Source of the DNA: Pseudisothecium myosuroides
Taxonomy: Eukaryota > Streptophyta > Bryopsida > Hypnales > Lembophyllaceae
DNA: 64,000 nt
Direction: 5' to 3'
NCBI GenBank assembly: GCA_951799445.1
Contig: OX637296.1
Coordinates: 1,550,001 to 1,614,000 of the forward strand
Shown here: positions 12,316-24,337 of the stretch, in pieces
How the letters are laid out: every line of letters starts with the position of its first letter
How positions within the stretch are numbered: position 1 is the first letter of the stretch
Position numbers and translations under genes: made by a program
The notes under the pieces: model-generated
Told to the model about the DNA's origin: nothing
The model's database searches: none
Seen by the model: the letters and a program-made list of their open reading frames with translations, nothing else

Positions 12316-13085
12316 ATGTGAGTTCACTTTGGGAAATTGGTGACCAATTTGAGTCACCTCTTGTGCTACCGGCTACGTTGTCCACTATGGCATACAAATT
12401 TGTCATAGTCACAATTCATTAAAGGGATGCACATGACCAAAACAACATTAAAAAATGAATGGATTCTACATAATGATTTTGAAAACTACATTCGCCTATA
12501 AATTGAGTTGGTGGCAATTCTGAAATTGGGGTGCTCTTCATTCCCAATGCAAAGCATTTATCAACTAGCAAAATAGAAAATTTACAATCATATCCCTGAG
12601 TCGGAACATCAACATGCACAAACCATTTTTTGTTTTTTGAAGTAAGATCAAAATACTCAACTTCTTCATTTTTTGTTTTTTTGAGCAATTTGATCTTATT
12701 CCAAGAAACAAGAACTTACTATATTTCAAATTTGAAAGTTTATTAGTGAACTAGTCTTTTTAACATAAGCAATGAAAACCTATTAACAAATCTTTCATTC
12801 TTTGCCTCTATTAATATATTTAACCTTTTTAGTCACCTGAAAGTACCTTAGAATGGCCAATCAATCTATAAAAGGAGCATTTGCATCCTTTTAAATATTA
12901 CTTTATCAATTCACAATGCTCAATTTCATACGTTGTCATGATGTGGGCCATTTACTAGTTAAAGTTGGCATCTTTGTAGGTTAGAAGGAATATAGTGTTG
13001 TGAATTCTTGTTGGTTTACCTTGTTAGTTGTTGGTTGATAACCGATTGGTTTGTAGTTGATGTTAGGATTAAAGGGAGAGTAGCA
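12316..13085. other. Intergenic DNA, nothing recognised
   Basis: A minus-strand open frame at 12419-12688 has no recognisable motif and lies in repeat-like AT-rich sequence, so I do not call it. Confidence 0.5.
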
Positions 13086-13402
13086 TTAGAAGATTTTTGA
13101 GGCCTCCAAGAGACCGCGAGTTAAGAGGCCCTGGGAACTCTAGGAACGCCCTGGGAACTCTGGGAATGCACTGGGAATAGTAATCTGACGTGGTCACATG
13201 AGTGCCACATCAGTAAATAATTAAAAAATAATAATAATATATATTTTTTCAAATATTTTTATTTTTATTATTTTTAATAATATTTTAATATTTTTTTATT
13301 TTTTATCTTTTAATTTTTTTTAAATTATTTTAATATTTTGACTATTCCCAGCTGCGGGAACAACCCTGAAACGGCCCTCTTCAGGCCTCAAAATTCTTCT
13401 AA
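13086..13402. mobile_element. MITE with TTAGAAG..CTTCTAA ends, copy 2
   Basis: 317 bp. The left end 'ttagaagatttttgaggcct' is nearly the reverse complement of the right end 'aggcctcaaaattcttctaa'. The interior has the same block order as 12007-12315. Its right end lies 4 bp from the left TTAA of the next element. Trinucleotide TTA/TAA flanks would fit a PIF/Harbinger or related MITE, but the true target duplication cannot be separated from the inverted repeat. Confidence 0.65.
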
Positions 13403-13406
13403 TGGA

Positions 13407-14191
13407 TTAACCCCTAAGGACCCAAGGAGAGGGTGGGGGCCTTTCAAAATGGGCCAAAATTGCCAACAACGTGATCCATTTTTTTGATCCATTTTTTTGA
13501 TCCATTTTTTTTGAGATCGGATATAATGTAACCATAGGATCTTGAAGTTAACATTGAGAGTGAGCACCTCAAAAAATTTCAGGTTATTTGACCACATGGT
13601 TTAGGAGATATTTAATTTTGAAGTTTTATTTGGGTCAATGGAAATATAGGGCACTTCACTTTGAAGGAGCATATCTTTGTGAGAATATTTCAAAATGATG
13701 CTTTTGGGGGGCTCAATGAAAGATAAGAGAGTTGAAAATGTACATGTAAAATTTTATAACATTCCAAGAATTTTACAATTCATGGTGAAGCTTGCAATGC
13801 ATAGTGGTCACTAAAATTTGAGTAGTGTTTGTAAGATAAAAAAGAATGGGACACTTGTCTTCTCCTTGAGCTCCTTGGATCTAGCCTTTTCAAGGTGGAT
13901 CTGAACTTTATGAGGTGGGCAAGAAGCTCATAGGTTGGCTGACTTTTTAATCCATGCCCAAACCGAACACAATAAAACAAGCTATAAACTACACTACATT
14001 GCTAAACTTTGAAAAATTCCACAAGCGGAGTTTATCTCAGAATTTGATGAAACCACTTCCATTGGAATTGTAACAAATTTTGTTTTCTAGAAATAAATTT
14101 TATTATTCAAAAAATTCAAAATATAAGAATGGGAAGCTCAAAAAATAGGGACAACGACTTGGAAATGGTGACTTGGGTCCTCGGGGGTTAT
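13407..14191 (-). mobile_element. TTAA-flanked non-autonomous element, copy D
   Basis: 785 bp. The left end is TTAA-CCCCTAAGGACC; the right end is GGTCCTCGGGGG-TTAT, diverged. It carries 'aaccataggatcttgaag' near the left end, as in copies B and F. A 14-bp unit 'gatccatttttttt' is repeated three times in tandem at 13473-13514, a feature not seen in the other copies. Confidence 0.6.
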
Positions 14192-15740
14192 AGGAGGGGT
14201 AGGGGTAGAATTAGCCGGTAGCTAGTTGCCTAGGGTTGTAGTTGGCTACTTAGAGGCAAGGACTGGTCAATTGTCTTTCTTTTTGTTTTCTTGGTGCTTT
14301 AGAAGTGATGGAGACACTTGATACAAGTTGTTTGTTTTGTTGGTGATTTATCATTGAAAGAAGCTAGATGTGAGGAATTTTGTGTTGTGTTTTCAAAAAA
14401 TGTTGTATCAAGATAAACTTTTGGATCTAATTTTTTTATTATAATTACAAATTACAAATTTAGATTTATTACAAAGAAAGAATTATGAGGCTTCAAAGTG
14501 GAGGTGTTTGGAATCCAAGGCAACTAAGAAGTGCGTATTGAAGAGCTTCAATCTCATTGAGTTTTTGTGTTGTGAGAGTAAAACTTGGAGGATATCTCCC
14601 TTAACTTATCTACTACCTTGTATCCAAAATTTGGCTAGAATGAACTTAAGGTCTATGAGTTACGTATAAAATACAATCAAGGTGTGGAGGTTATAAAAGA
14701 TTAGAAAATCAATATTGGGAAAATGTTTGCCAAAGTTGAATAATATGTTAGATTAGGATGAAAATTGGTATGTAAATATTTGATTAGTTGATCAAAATTG
14801 TGGGATAGTTTCAAGTCATTTGAAGCTATTGTCCATCATTTATGCTAAACCAAAGCTAGGTATGGTAGTTTCGAGGGGGTTGTAGAAATGAAAAGATAGG
14901 GATTTGTAGAAATAAGGAATTTGGAAATAGGTTAGGAATTATTTAGGGTGTTTCAGGATTTAGGGATATAAGGGTATAAGAGATTATATGCAAAGTATTT
15001 TCATAACAAAATCTCCATGCTATTATGAACCTACTTATTCAACATTGTAACAATGTGTCTAATTTTCTAAGATTCTTGTCTAAACTTGTCTAATGTTTGT
15101 GTGGTTTAGAAATTGATAGTTCGTAGTTCTAAAAACAATTGTATTCTTCAAATTCGACATTAACGAGTGGTCATTTTGAAACTCTTGAAAAAACATCATA
15201 GCGAGAATTTTAGTTTTTGATCTCATTGCAAATAGATTTTCTTTCAGCTACTAATTTTAAATTTGCAATCACATTTGGAAAGAATTAAAACTATTGAATT
15301 CATTTTTGTAACCATTAATATTGATTCAGGACTTGATGGATCTACTACTATAGATGTGATCTACCTTTCCAATTGACAACTTTCATTTGAAATTCATCAC
15401 AAAATTCTTCTTCTATTGCAAGTTTAAGTTGCCCTTCATGACATACATCTCTGCAATTTTAAAAATGTGAACTACTTCCTTCAAGGAAATTTTTTCTGTG
15501 GATAGGAGTGGATTCTTCAACATCGAGTTTATTTTTTGGGGGGTGGGGGGGAAGTTAGGGACTCCACTGCAAATTACACATGTGTGGAACATGCTGAAAA
15601 TATTTTCCGAATCTTCCCACGTCCTTGAATAAGAGTGCGACTGGGTACCGTATTGCATTGGGCGATGTTGTAAGTTAACTGCAGTTGAGGGCAATAGAAT
15701 TTCCCCCTCACGGATAAGAAAAGAAACCCGGGCACCAGTC
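14192..15740. other. Intergenic DNA upstream of the myosin locus
   Basis: No gene supported. The last 150 bp become GC-richer and grade into the myosin leader. Confidence 0.5.
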
Positions 15741-16465
15741 ACGGCCGGGATTGGGGGAGGAGGGAGCGTTGAACTTGCGGAGGGAAGTTGCGGAGGCCTT
15801 TCGCGACCGCGGTCCTATCGCGACTCCATTCAATTTCGTCGGGTCTCATCCCGCCTCCCCAGCTCCTCGTCCTTATCGTCCGAGTCCGATCTTTATCGTC
15901 CCCTCCTTGGCCGAAGGGGACGTGCCCCGGACGGGAGAGGGACGAGTCATAAATACTCCATCAGAAAAGAGTGGGAAAGTGAGGGTGCCTCGTTCGGTTT
16001 GCCATTTCTGTGCGAGGGCCTTGCCGGGTCCGTCGTTCCTTTCGTTGTCGCTGGTGTTGTTCCCCCGCTCTTGCTCTTGCTCTTGCTCTTTGCCATCGCC
16101 CTCGCCATCTCTTGGGCAGGCGCGGACGACGACTGGTCCTTTCTCTCTCGACTCTTCTCTGCTTGGCTCTTCTGTCGCTCGCTCGCTCGCTCGCTCGCTC
16201 GCTCGCAGGCGCAGGGAGCTTCTGTTCGGAGGCGCGCACTCGGCCATTCAGTGGCCGGCCTCTCTGCAGCATTTGTTTCCTGGCGATCGTTTGCGCGCTC
16301 GGCCGTTTTATGCCTGCCTGCCTGCCTCGGAGGTTGTGGATCGGCGTGGGCTACGGCGGGCGGGCGCATCACCGTCGGGGTGCGGTTCACATCTCCTAGG
16401 GGCGATGCTAGTGTGGACGAGTTGATCGGAGACGACGGGAGGTTGGCGTGGCGCTGTGGTCCATC
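15741..16465 (+). promoter_or_regulatory. GC-rich promoter / 5' leader of the myosin XI gene
   Basis: A sharp change from AT-rich to GC- and CpG-rich DNA. It contains (GCTC)n at 16176-16206, a CTTGCT tract around 16070-16092 and (CCTG)n around 16310-16328. 'ATAAATA' at about 15950 could act as a TATA element. Several long overlapping open frames exist on both strands (for example 15751-16425) because the stretch is GC-rich and low-complexity. None resembles a protein family, and several plus-strand frames would be upstream ORFs if transcribed. Confidence 0.45.
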
Positions 16466-19400
16466 ATGGTGAGTGGCAGGCAGGGATGCATATTGACTGA
16501 CTGCCAGGACTGGGTTAGGGTTGAATGCGGGAAAAGGGGATCGACCGTCTGTTCGCTTCCGGTGTAGATGCAATCGCTCATTTCGATTTTTAACGCGTTT
16601 GGCTTCGATGTGACGCGGTGGAGGACTCGGGGAGGGTTCTTCGATCTGTTTTCCAGTCGCTGGCCGCACTTGGGAGGAGAGGACGGAATTTCGACCGAGC
16701 CCTAATGCCATGGTCTTGACCTAATATAGCAGCACTGTCGGGTTTGGATTAGATTTTGATCGCGAACGAACTGATCAGGGATTGGGGCGTTCTTCGGGTT
16801 TAGGGTGAAATCACAATGCGGAGGCTTTGCAGCTTGGAGATTCGCCGTCATCGCGCAACATTTTTTTTTCGGGTTCTTTTGGTTCTTTTTCCAGGGTATT
16901 ATTCTGAATGAAAGAACCAAAATGGCTGAGTTGCTGTAGTCTGGGAGCTCTCTGTCGTATATGTAGTTAGTTGTTTTGTGCCATTTCCTCTTTAGCTTCG
17001 GAATTGGTGGATTACGGTAGGGTAGAGCGCACGTGCCCTGTTGCAACCCTTCTTCCTCTCTGTCTCCCACTGCCGGATCTTGGATTTTCGAGGAGCTGAC
17101 GACAGTATCTGAACCAATATGTGCAAACTTAATGTGCTCTCGTGATAGTTGACAAAGTCTCTTTTTCGGGTTTTGAATTTTTAGCGGCCATGAGGAACTT
17201 TCGTTGAAAATGCTCTTGAGCTTCATGCGCGAACTAGAAGTGAATTGCCTGGGGCATGTTCGGCAGCCCCGAATCTCGCAATGCTTAAGGAGTGTAGGAA
17301 ATTTTTAGATCAATCAGTAGTAAGTACAGATATTTGCTATTCAGGAGTTAATGGTTGTATTCTACGGATCCGCGCAGTACGGAGTGAAGTATTGTGTGGA
17401 GCATCGCATCACATTGGTTGCCTCCGATCACAAGTAGGTCGGATGTGACATCATTAGTAGTCGAATTTCAGAATTAGGGTACGAGAATGATCATTTATCG
17501 TCGGCAGTATATCGGATTCCACCCTCCCCAGATTTGACAGTCAGAGCTTCCAATTTGTCATGTATGAGTGCTACCCATGAGTGCTATACATTGTGATGTA
17601 TGGACCGAATTGGAGAAAAGTAGGAATGATCTCTTCGTAGCTCCTCTCGTTCTTGTATGGCATCCGATGAACTCGACTACCGTATCGTATTCGTCGCTAA
17701 TCGTGTATTCGCTACTTGGCCTCGTTCTCGAGTGAGTATTTCTGAATTCGGACTTCGTATGCTGGTATTGTGCAGGCGGCAACAGGTAACGTGGCGATCG
17801 GGGCCCAAGTCTGGGTGGAGGACCCCGGTTTGGCCTGGGCGGAAGCAGAGGTCGTCGAGATTAATGACAAGACCGTCAAAGTCCGCACCACTAAGGGAAA
17901 TGAGGTAAATACCTGCAGTATGTGGTTCTGTACGGAGCTGGTCATCGTCCAACTGATTGGGCATGGAATACTCAGTTGCTTAGATTAGATTGCTTGTTTT
18001 CTAGTTTTGGGTCCTGGGTTCTGCCATTAGCTGAACTCGTGATGTCGTAGATACTGTCCGGTCTCTATTGTCGATCTTGTTTTAGGTGCTTCGGATTTCT
18101 TCTGAAGTCAATTGACATATGCTGATTATCCATCAGCTTATGGTCTCTTGATTCTTCGCTGCTGCTTCATCCATGGACTTGGTTAGTTTATTATGGTTTG
18201 ACAGTGGTCTGACTAGCTCTGACCACTCGAGAAGTAGTGAAGGCAATGGATCTATGCTTGATTCTTAAGCAAGCGACAATTCATGTTTGTGAGAACTCTT
18301 TTGTTGGTGGTTCTTTCGATTTAGTTATTGGATCAACTTATTTTTGAATCAATTGAGAATCACACAACTTCTATGTCTGCTTTCCGACTGAGATCTTGTC
18401 ATGTTCTATACCGTTTTTTCATGTAAGGTTGATGACGAGTGCCCCTGTCGTTAGCTTTCATCCACCAGATTGCTCACAATGGCATACAATTCTTACATAT
18501 CGATATATTACGTCACTGTTCCTGATGCAGATTACAACGAGCATGTCAAGTGTTCATGCTAAGGACCCTGATGCACAGCCTGGTGGTGTGGATGACATGA
18601 CGAAGTTGGCTTATCTACATGAGCCAGGAGTATTGTACAATCTTGCAAGTAGATATGAACTGGATGAGATCTATGTGAGTTTTTCAAAGTATCCTTAAAT
18701 CGAACCTGATAATTCATTATTTTGTGACCATATTCTGGAAAAGAGATTGTTTGGTGTTTGACAGTACTTGGTGGTGGTTCATGACAGACATACACTGGGA
18801 ATATCTTGATTGCGATAAATCCTTTTGTGAAGCTACCACATTTGTACAATAGTCATATGATGGAGCAATATAGGGGGGCTCCGCTTGGAGAGCTAAGCCC
18901 CCATGTGTTCGCAGTTGCAGATACCTCGTACAGGTACATTTACATTACTAAAAAGTGAATTTAAAATGGTCAATCCGTGCATTGATGTTTGTTTCGGGTG
19001 CAGCGTTCGTTCATTAAGAGCATGGTGTTTCTTTTTGTTTCATTGCTTTTGCTCGTCTGTATTCCATACTAGCTTCTATGCGAGTGCTGTTACATCTTTC
19101 TTGGACTTGATGCCGTGTTGAGAGTTGTTTTCTGTTTGAATCTATGCATATTTGTCTGGGCGCCTTTGAGTCACGAAGCGTTCCAAGTAGTTACCATATT
19201 GTACGCAATATTGAGGGTTTCACCTTACATTGAGAACTTCTGTTTCACTGCAGAGCAATGATTACTGAAAAGAAGAGTCAATCTATACTTGTGAGTGGAG
19301 AGAGTGGAGCTGGCAAGACAGAGACGACGAAACTGATTATGCAGTATCTCGCCTACATGGGTGGTCGAGCTAACACCGATGGAAGAACTGTTGAGCAACA

Positions 19401-22400
19401 AGTTCTTGAGGTGCATTGTCTTCACTCTCTAAAAGTTCTGCACGATTTGCATCTATAGATTTTGGCTTTCAAAAGTCGGTACACATTCGTGAACTTCTGT
19501 TCGGGAGCATCCTTTCGAGTTTTGACTATTCTTCGTAATTGATTGTTAGATCTTTCTGTCAATTTTGTGGGAATAATGCTAGTCCCACATGCTGAAGCAG
19601 TTGTTCTGAAATAAAAAATTTCAACGAGCGTAGACCAGAAAGTATTCCGTAATAAGCATGATGAGTGCATAAATGCGTTTTTTCACTGCATCTAAGCGAT
19701 CATTATGGTTGCAATCGCGATCTCCTTAAACATGACACTCATAATGGTAAGGCATGCATGGCATGGATGCAGATGTAAGTTAAACTGGGAGATTTAAGTA
19801 ATGAAAGCAAAACCATTACTCGTCACGTCTAGTGACGATCCTTTTGTTTGTGCTTGAAATGAGCTTGAGAAGGTGCAACCCTTATCTCAGCAGATTCAAG
19901 AAAGGATAGATGACTGCAAATGCAAGGAAGAGAAAAGGCGTAAGAATCTATCAAACTTTTGGAAAAGAGGTGACAAGATAAGGTCCCTGCAAAAACGTCC
20001 GAAGGAAAAGTCATTTGTTATCGAGAAAATACACCAGTTGTACACAGTTGAGGACCTACCTGCTCCTATACATAATGTTGAACGAAATGTAACTATGGTA
20101 ACTTCCACTTAAATACTTAATCATAGCAATTCGACAATAGCGAATGAAGTGTAGGGTAGAGTAGAGAGGGGTGGGAAAAATACAAGTGCTCTCATAATGT
20201 TCAGGTTTGTTTGATGTGCAGTCCAATCCACTTCTGGAAGCTTTTGGGAATGCCAAGACAGTTCGCAATGACAACTCAAGGTATGTTAAAAGTGTTATGT
20301 TCGCAGGTATAGTCCTGCATCTTTTATTGTTAATAGTTTGATTATAACTATTGATTGTGTAGATATGATATGCAACTGCATTCTTACTTCGCCGTTGTGT
20401 GAACATCAGTCGATTTGGAAAGTTCGTGGAGATCCAGTTTGATAGGAGTGGTCGAATATCCGGTGCCGCTGTGCGCACATACTTGCTGGAGAGATCTCGA
20501 GTTGTGCAGATTGCAGATCCTGAAAGAAATTACCATTGCTTTTACCAGTTGTGTGCGTCTCCAGAGGTACAAGTCGTACCCTCATGTCAATTGACCTGCT
20601 ATTTGGTGTTATATGTGTGGTGGATTAGTATGTTGTGTTCTTTGTCCTTACGCAAGCATGGTGGCGAGCAATATAATTTAAGCAATGAAGGCCTGTAGGA
20701 CTAGCATTCACAAGGGGATTGACCTATAAATGCACGAGTCTTAAGTTTGACAGTAATGTGGAGGTCGTATTTTTTTAATGTGTGAACTTAGTCGAACTGA
20801 CTGCATTGTATCGTTCTTTCAGGATTGTGAAAGATACAAGCTGGGGGACCCTAGAAATTTTCATTACTTAAATCAGAGTGACTGTTATGAGTTGAACGGC
20901 GTGAGCAATGGTCGAGAGTATGTCAAAACACGCAGAGCCATGGATGTTGTGGGCATTAGCCCAGATGAGCAGGTATAATATCGTTCTGGTTGACCTTTTA
21001 CGTACTGTAGATACGTCGCTTTGGAGTCACTCGAAGACAATTCGCCACTCATCAATGCTAGAAGTTGACTATGGCCTGTTCTCAAGTTCAGATTCAATAC
21101 AATCCCATTCGTTCGAGACATTCTTCTCATTTTCTTCTGTCAAATTGCCTTGCTGATTTCAATGGCTTTTGTCGTCTTTCGCTACAGGAAGCCATATTTC
21201 GCGTTGTAGCATCTGTGTTGCATCTGGGAAACATCGACTTTGTCGCAGGATCGGACACTGATTCATCAAAACTCAAAGACGAGAAGTCCAAATTCCACCT
21301 TGAAGCTGCTGCTGAGCTGCTCCAGTGAGTTTCATTTTTTCTCCTAGTTTTCTTCCTCTTTAATATTGACTTATGCCACTTGAGGGGGGCGATTATTTTG
21401 CACTAGATTTTCTGGTTCCTGTTCGATTTCTTGTTCCTGATGAGCTGACCTGGTTTATTCTTGTTGCTGAGATGCCATACTGGTTCTTTTTATGGCAGAT
21501 GTGAATCTAAAGGGCTGTTGGACTCATTATGCACCCGAGTTCTCGTTACACGGGATGGTAATATCACAATGACATTGAATATGGATCAAGCCACTGTTAA
21601 CCGTGACACTCTGGCGAAAACGATTTACTCTCGTCTGTTCGACTGGTACATCTCAGACCTATATTTTGATGGATATCTGAAGGTGATCTTTAAAAGTTGT
21701 GGATTTGTGCATCCACTGCTTAGCATAGGAGCACCAGTTTGTTCATATGATATTTAGGATAGTCTTATAGACCTTTATTCTCATGTGGCTATCTATCTAT
21801 CCTGTGCAGTCATGTTTACTTTTCCCCTGACAGATATTGTTGAATCTTGTACAATGCCATTGTTTCATCTTTGTCAGGCTTGTGGAGAAAGTAAACAGAT
21901 CTATCGGCCAAGACCCGGATTCCCCGTTTCTGGTTGGTGTTTTGGATATCTATGGATTTGAAAGCTTCAAATTTAACAGGTGGGAACTATTCTCATCTTA
22001 GTTATTGTTCAGGTATCTATGAATGTTTATGTCTTCTAGAAAATGATTTTTATTGTTGTCTGTGCACTGTTAAAGTTGGTCTTTAAATTTATCAACGTTA
22101 GAGGCAATATTTTGTCTGTTTCGGCTGAGATGAATTAAAATTGAGACTCACTTGAAATGTTTCTGTTTGGCATGGGGTGCAGTTTCGAGCAATTCTGTAT
22201 AAATTTAGCCAACGAGAAGCTTCAGCAGCATTTTAATCAGGTTATTTTTCTTCCAAATTCTGTAGACCTCTTTTCTTGCCGATACTGATTTCTATAGCGT
22301 AGAATATTCCACGACGTAGTCTACTATTCCCGTCTTATTCCTTGCGAGTTTAGTCAACAGCCTGAAGGGGAGGAATTAGTTTTGTGGACCTCCATGTGAT

Positions 22401-24337
22401 TGTATAAAAGGATATTTTTGGGCTTTTGTGGTCAAATTGCAGCATGTTTTCAAGATGGAGCAAGATGAGTACACCAAGGAGGCCATCAACTGGAGCTACA
22501 TTGAGTTTGTTGACAACCAAGACGTCTTGGATCTCATTGAGAAGGTTTTGTTCTTGTCCTTTACACTTTATATGGGCAGTGGCAGGTGCAGCGAACAACT
22601 GTCTTCTTGATTAGGGCGTTGCTTTATAAATATCTTGTTGGTATTGGTGCTGGAAAATGTAACGATGCAAATGAGTGCCTATCTACCACTAATTGTGTGT
22701 ACTTAGTAATCTTTCTTTATTCCAGATGCATTTTTGTTTTGAAGCTGAAACACCTTTGTCTATACCTCTTTTTTATGCAGAGGCCCTCTGGCATCATTGC
22801 TCTCCTTGATGAAGCCTGGTATGCATCAATGGCTTTTTTATTTTCACTCTTTTTGCTAGTTATTTATTGATAAGGTAGCCAAGCACTTCAATGTGAGGCT
22901 GCAAGGGATCTGAAAGAGACTGCTTCTGACCTTGCAGTATGTTTCCTAAGTCTACAAATGAGACGTTTGCGACGAAGCTCTTTCAGCAGTACAGAAACCA
23001 TAAGCGTTTAAGCAAGCCAAAGCTTGGTCGCACTGACTTCACGATAAATCATTATGCTGGTGATGTGAGTGCTGAACTTTTTGTGTTTGATTTACCGAAT
23101 TATTTTATTGCTTGGTTTTCACTGAAGGGTCTTGTTAATCCGCTACTTTCTCCCGCATTAGCATAGAGAAGTCTTTCCACTTGTATTACTGCTTGTGTAC
23201 AACCGCTCACTGAACCATTTTCTGTTATGATTTGGTAGGTTACATATCAGACCGAATTGTTCCTGGATAAGAACAAAGACTATGTTGTTGCTGAGCATCA
23301 GTCACTGTTGGGATCTTCTAACTGCCCTTTTGTTGCGAGCCTCTTCCCCAAGTCTGCTGATGATGGCTCTAAGTCCTCATATAAATTCTCTTCCATCGGT
23401 AATCGTTTCAAGGTTAGTTCAGAGAATCTGGATGGTTAACATTGACTTCTATCATGATCTTGCCGGTGCTAATGGTATGGATACCTGTACCTTTGTGTAT
23501 GCCAGCAATGGATGTTTCTTCTTCATTAAATTTCCAGCATGATGTTGATGTTCGGTATTTGTGTATGCATATTTGTTGCATTGTATTTGACTGCCGAGGG
23601 TATGTGCAGCAACAATTGGGAGCTTTGATGGAGACATTAAATACGACGGAGCCTCACTACATTCGTTGTGTGAAGCCCAATATGCTGAACAAACCTGGTC
23701 GCTTTGAGAACCAGAATGTCATACAGCAGCTTCGTTGTGGAGTAAGTTTTGATAAGTTCCCTTGTCTGGCTTTGTATTGGTTCTGTGCAGATTCTGAGTT
23801 TCAAAGGTGGTGCATTTTCATTGATTTAGTCATGATATACGTGGTTCGACCTTGTATAGGGAGTCTTGGAGGCTATCAGAATCAGCTGTGCGGGGTACCC
23901 AACACGGCGCACGTTTTATGAGTTTCTTGACCGATTTGGGATGCTTGCCCCGGAGGTTCTTGAGGGCAAGTAAGTATTTGGATTATTGCAGGTGTTATTT
24001 GTATGTTAGTTGACTAATTTTGGGTACAAACCTGAGAAGTCTTAACTTCGCTGTAGGCCTCGAATGTTCCTAAGCCAACACATTTTACGCTTGGAGGCCT
24101 TATTGGGCGCAATTTGTTCTGACGTGCTAATTCCTTTTGTGCCAGTTATGACGAGAAGATGGCAGCAGAGACACTTCTGAAAAAAATGGACCTCAAGAAT
24201 TACCAGGTGCATTCTTGCGCACATCGTCTTTATCGTCAATACGACCCATGGATGGAAGTTTGACATGGTTGCTGTCATGTTGCAAATTGAGCTGAATTCT
24301 CATTTTGAAAGTTGGATAATGGTGTGGTTGGTTTCAG
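16466..24337 (+). other. XI: Myosin XI: exons encoding the motor head
   Basis: Coding exons 1-19: 16466-16468; 17776-17904; 18531-18674; 18788-18933; 19254-19410; 20222-20280; 20410-20566; 20823-20972; 21188-21324; 21499-21645; 21878-21979; 22183-22240; 22443-22544; 22781-22818; 22938-23064; 23239-23412; 23610-23741; 23860-23969; 24146-24206; then intron to 24337. The motor ends in the first 24 codons of exon 20. Checkpoints: 'HEPGVLYNL' in exon 3, '[12 protein letters not shown]' in exon 6, 'RLFDW|LVEKVN' across exons 10/11, '[18 protein letters not shown]' in exon 12, 'HYIRCVKPN' in exon 17 and '[18 protein letters not shown]' across exons 17/18. Confidence 0.9.

Noticed and set aside
15751..16711. 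Long open frames on both strands (up to 254 codons)
   Set aside because: They overlap one another in five frames of GC-rich, low-complexity DNA (GCTC and CCTG repeats) and resemble no protein. The region fits a leader/promoter.
21646..21757. Reading exon 10 through to 'DLYFDGYLK' and a later donor
   Set aside because: Splicing at 21645 (TG|gtacat) joins to 21878 in phase and restores the conserved 'RLFDWLVEKVN' of the motor.
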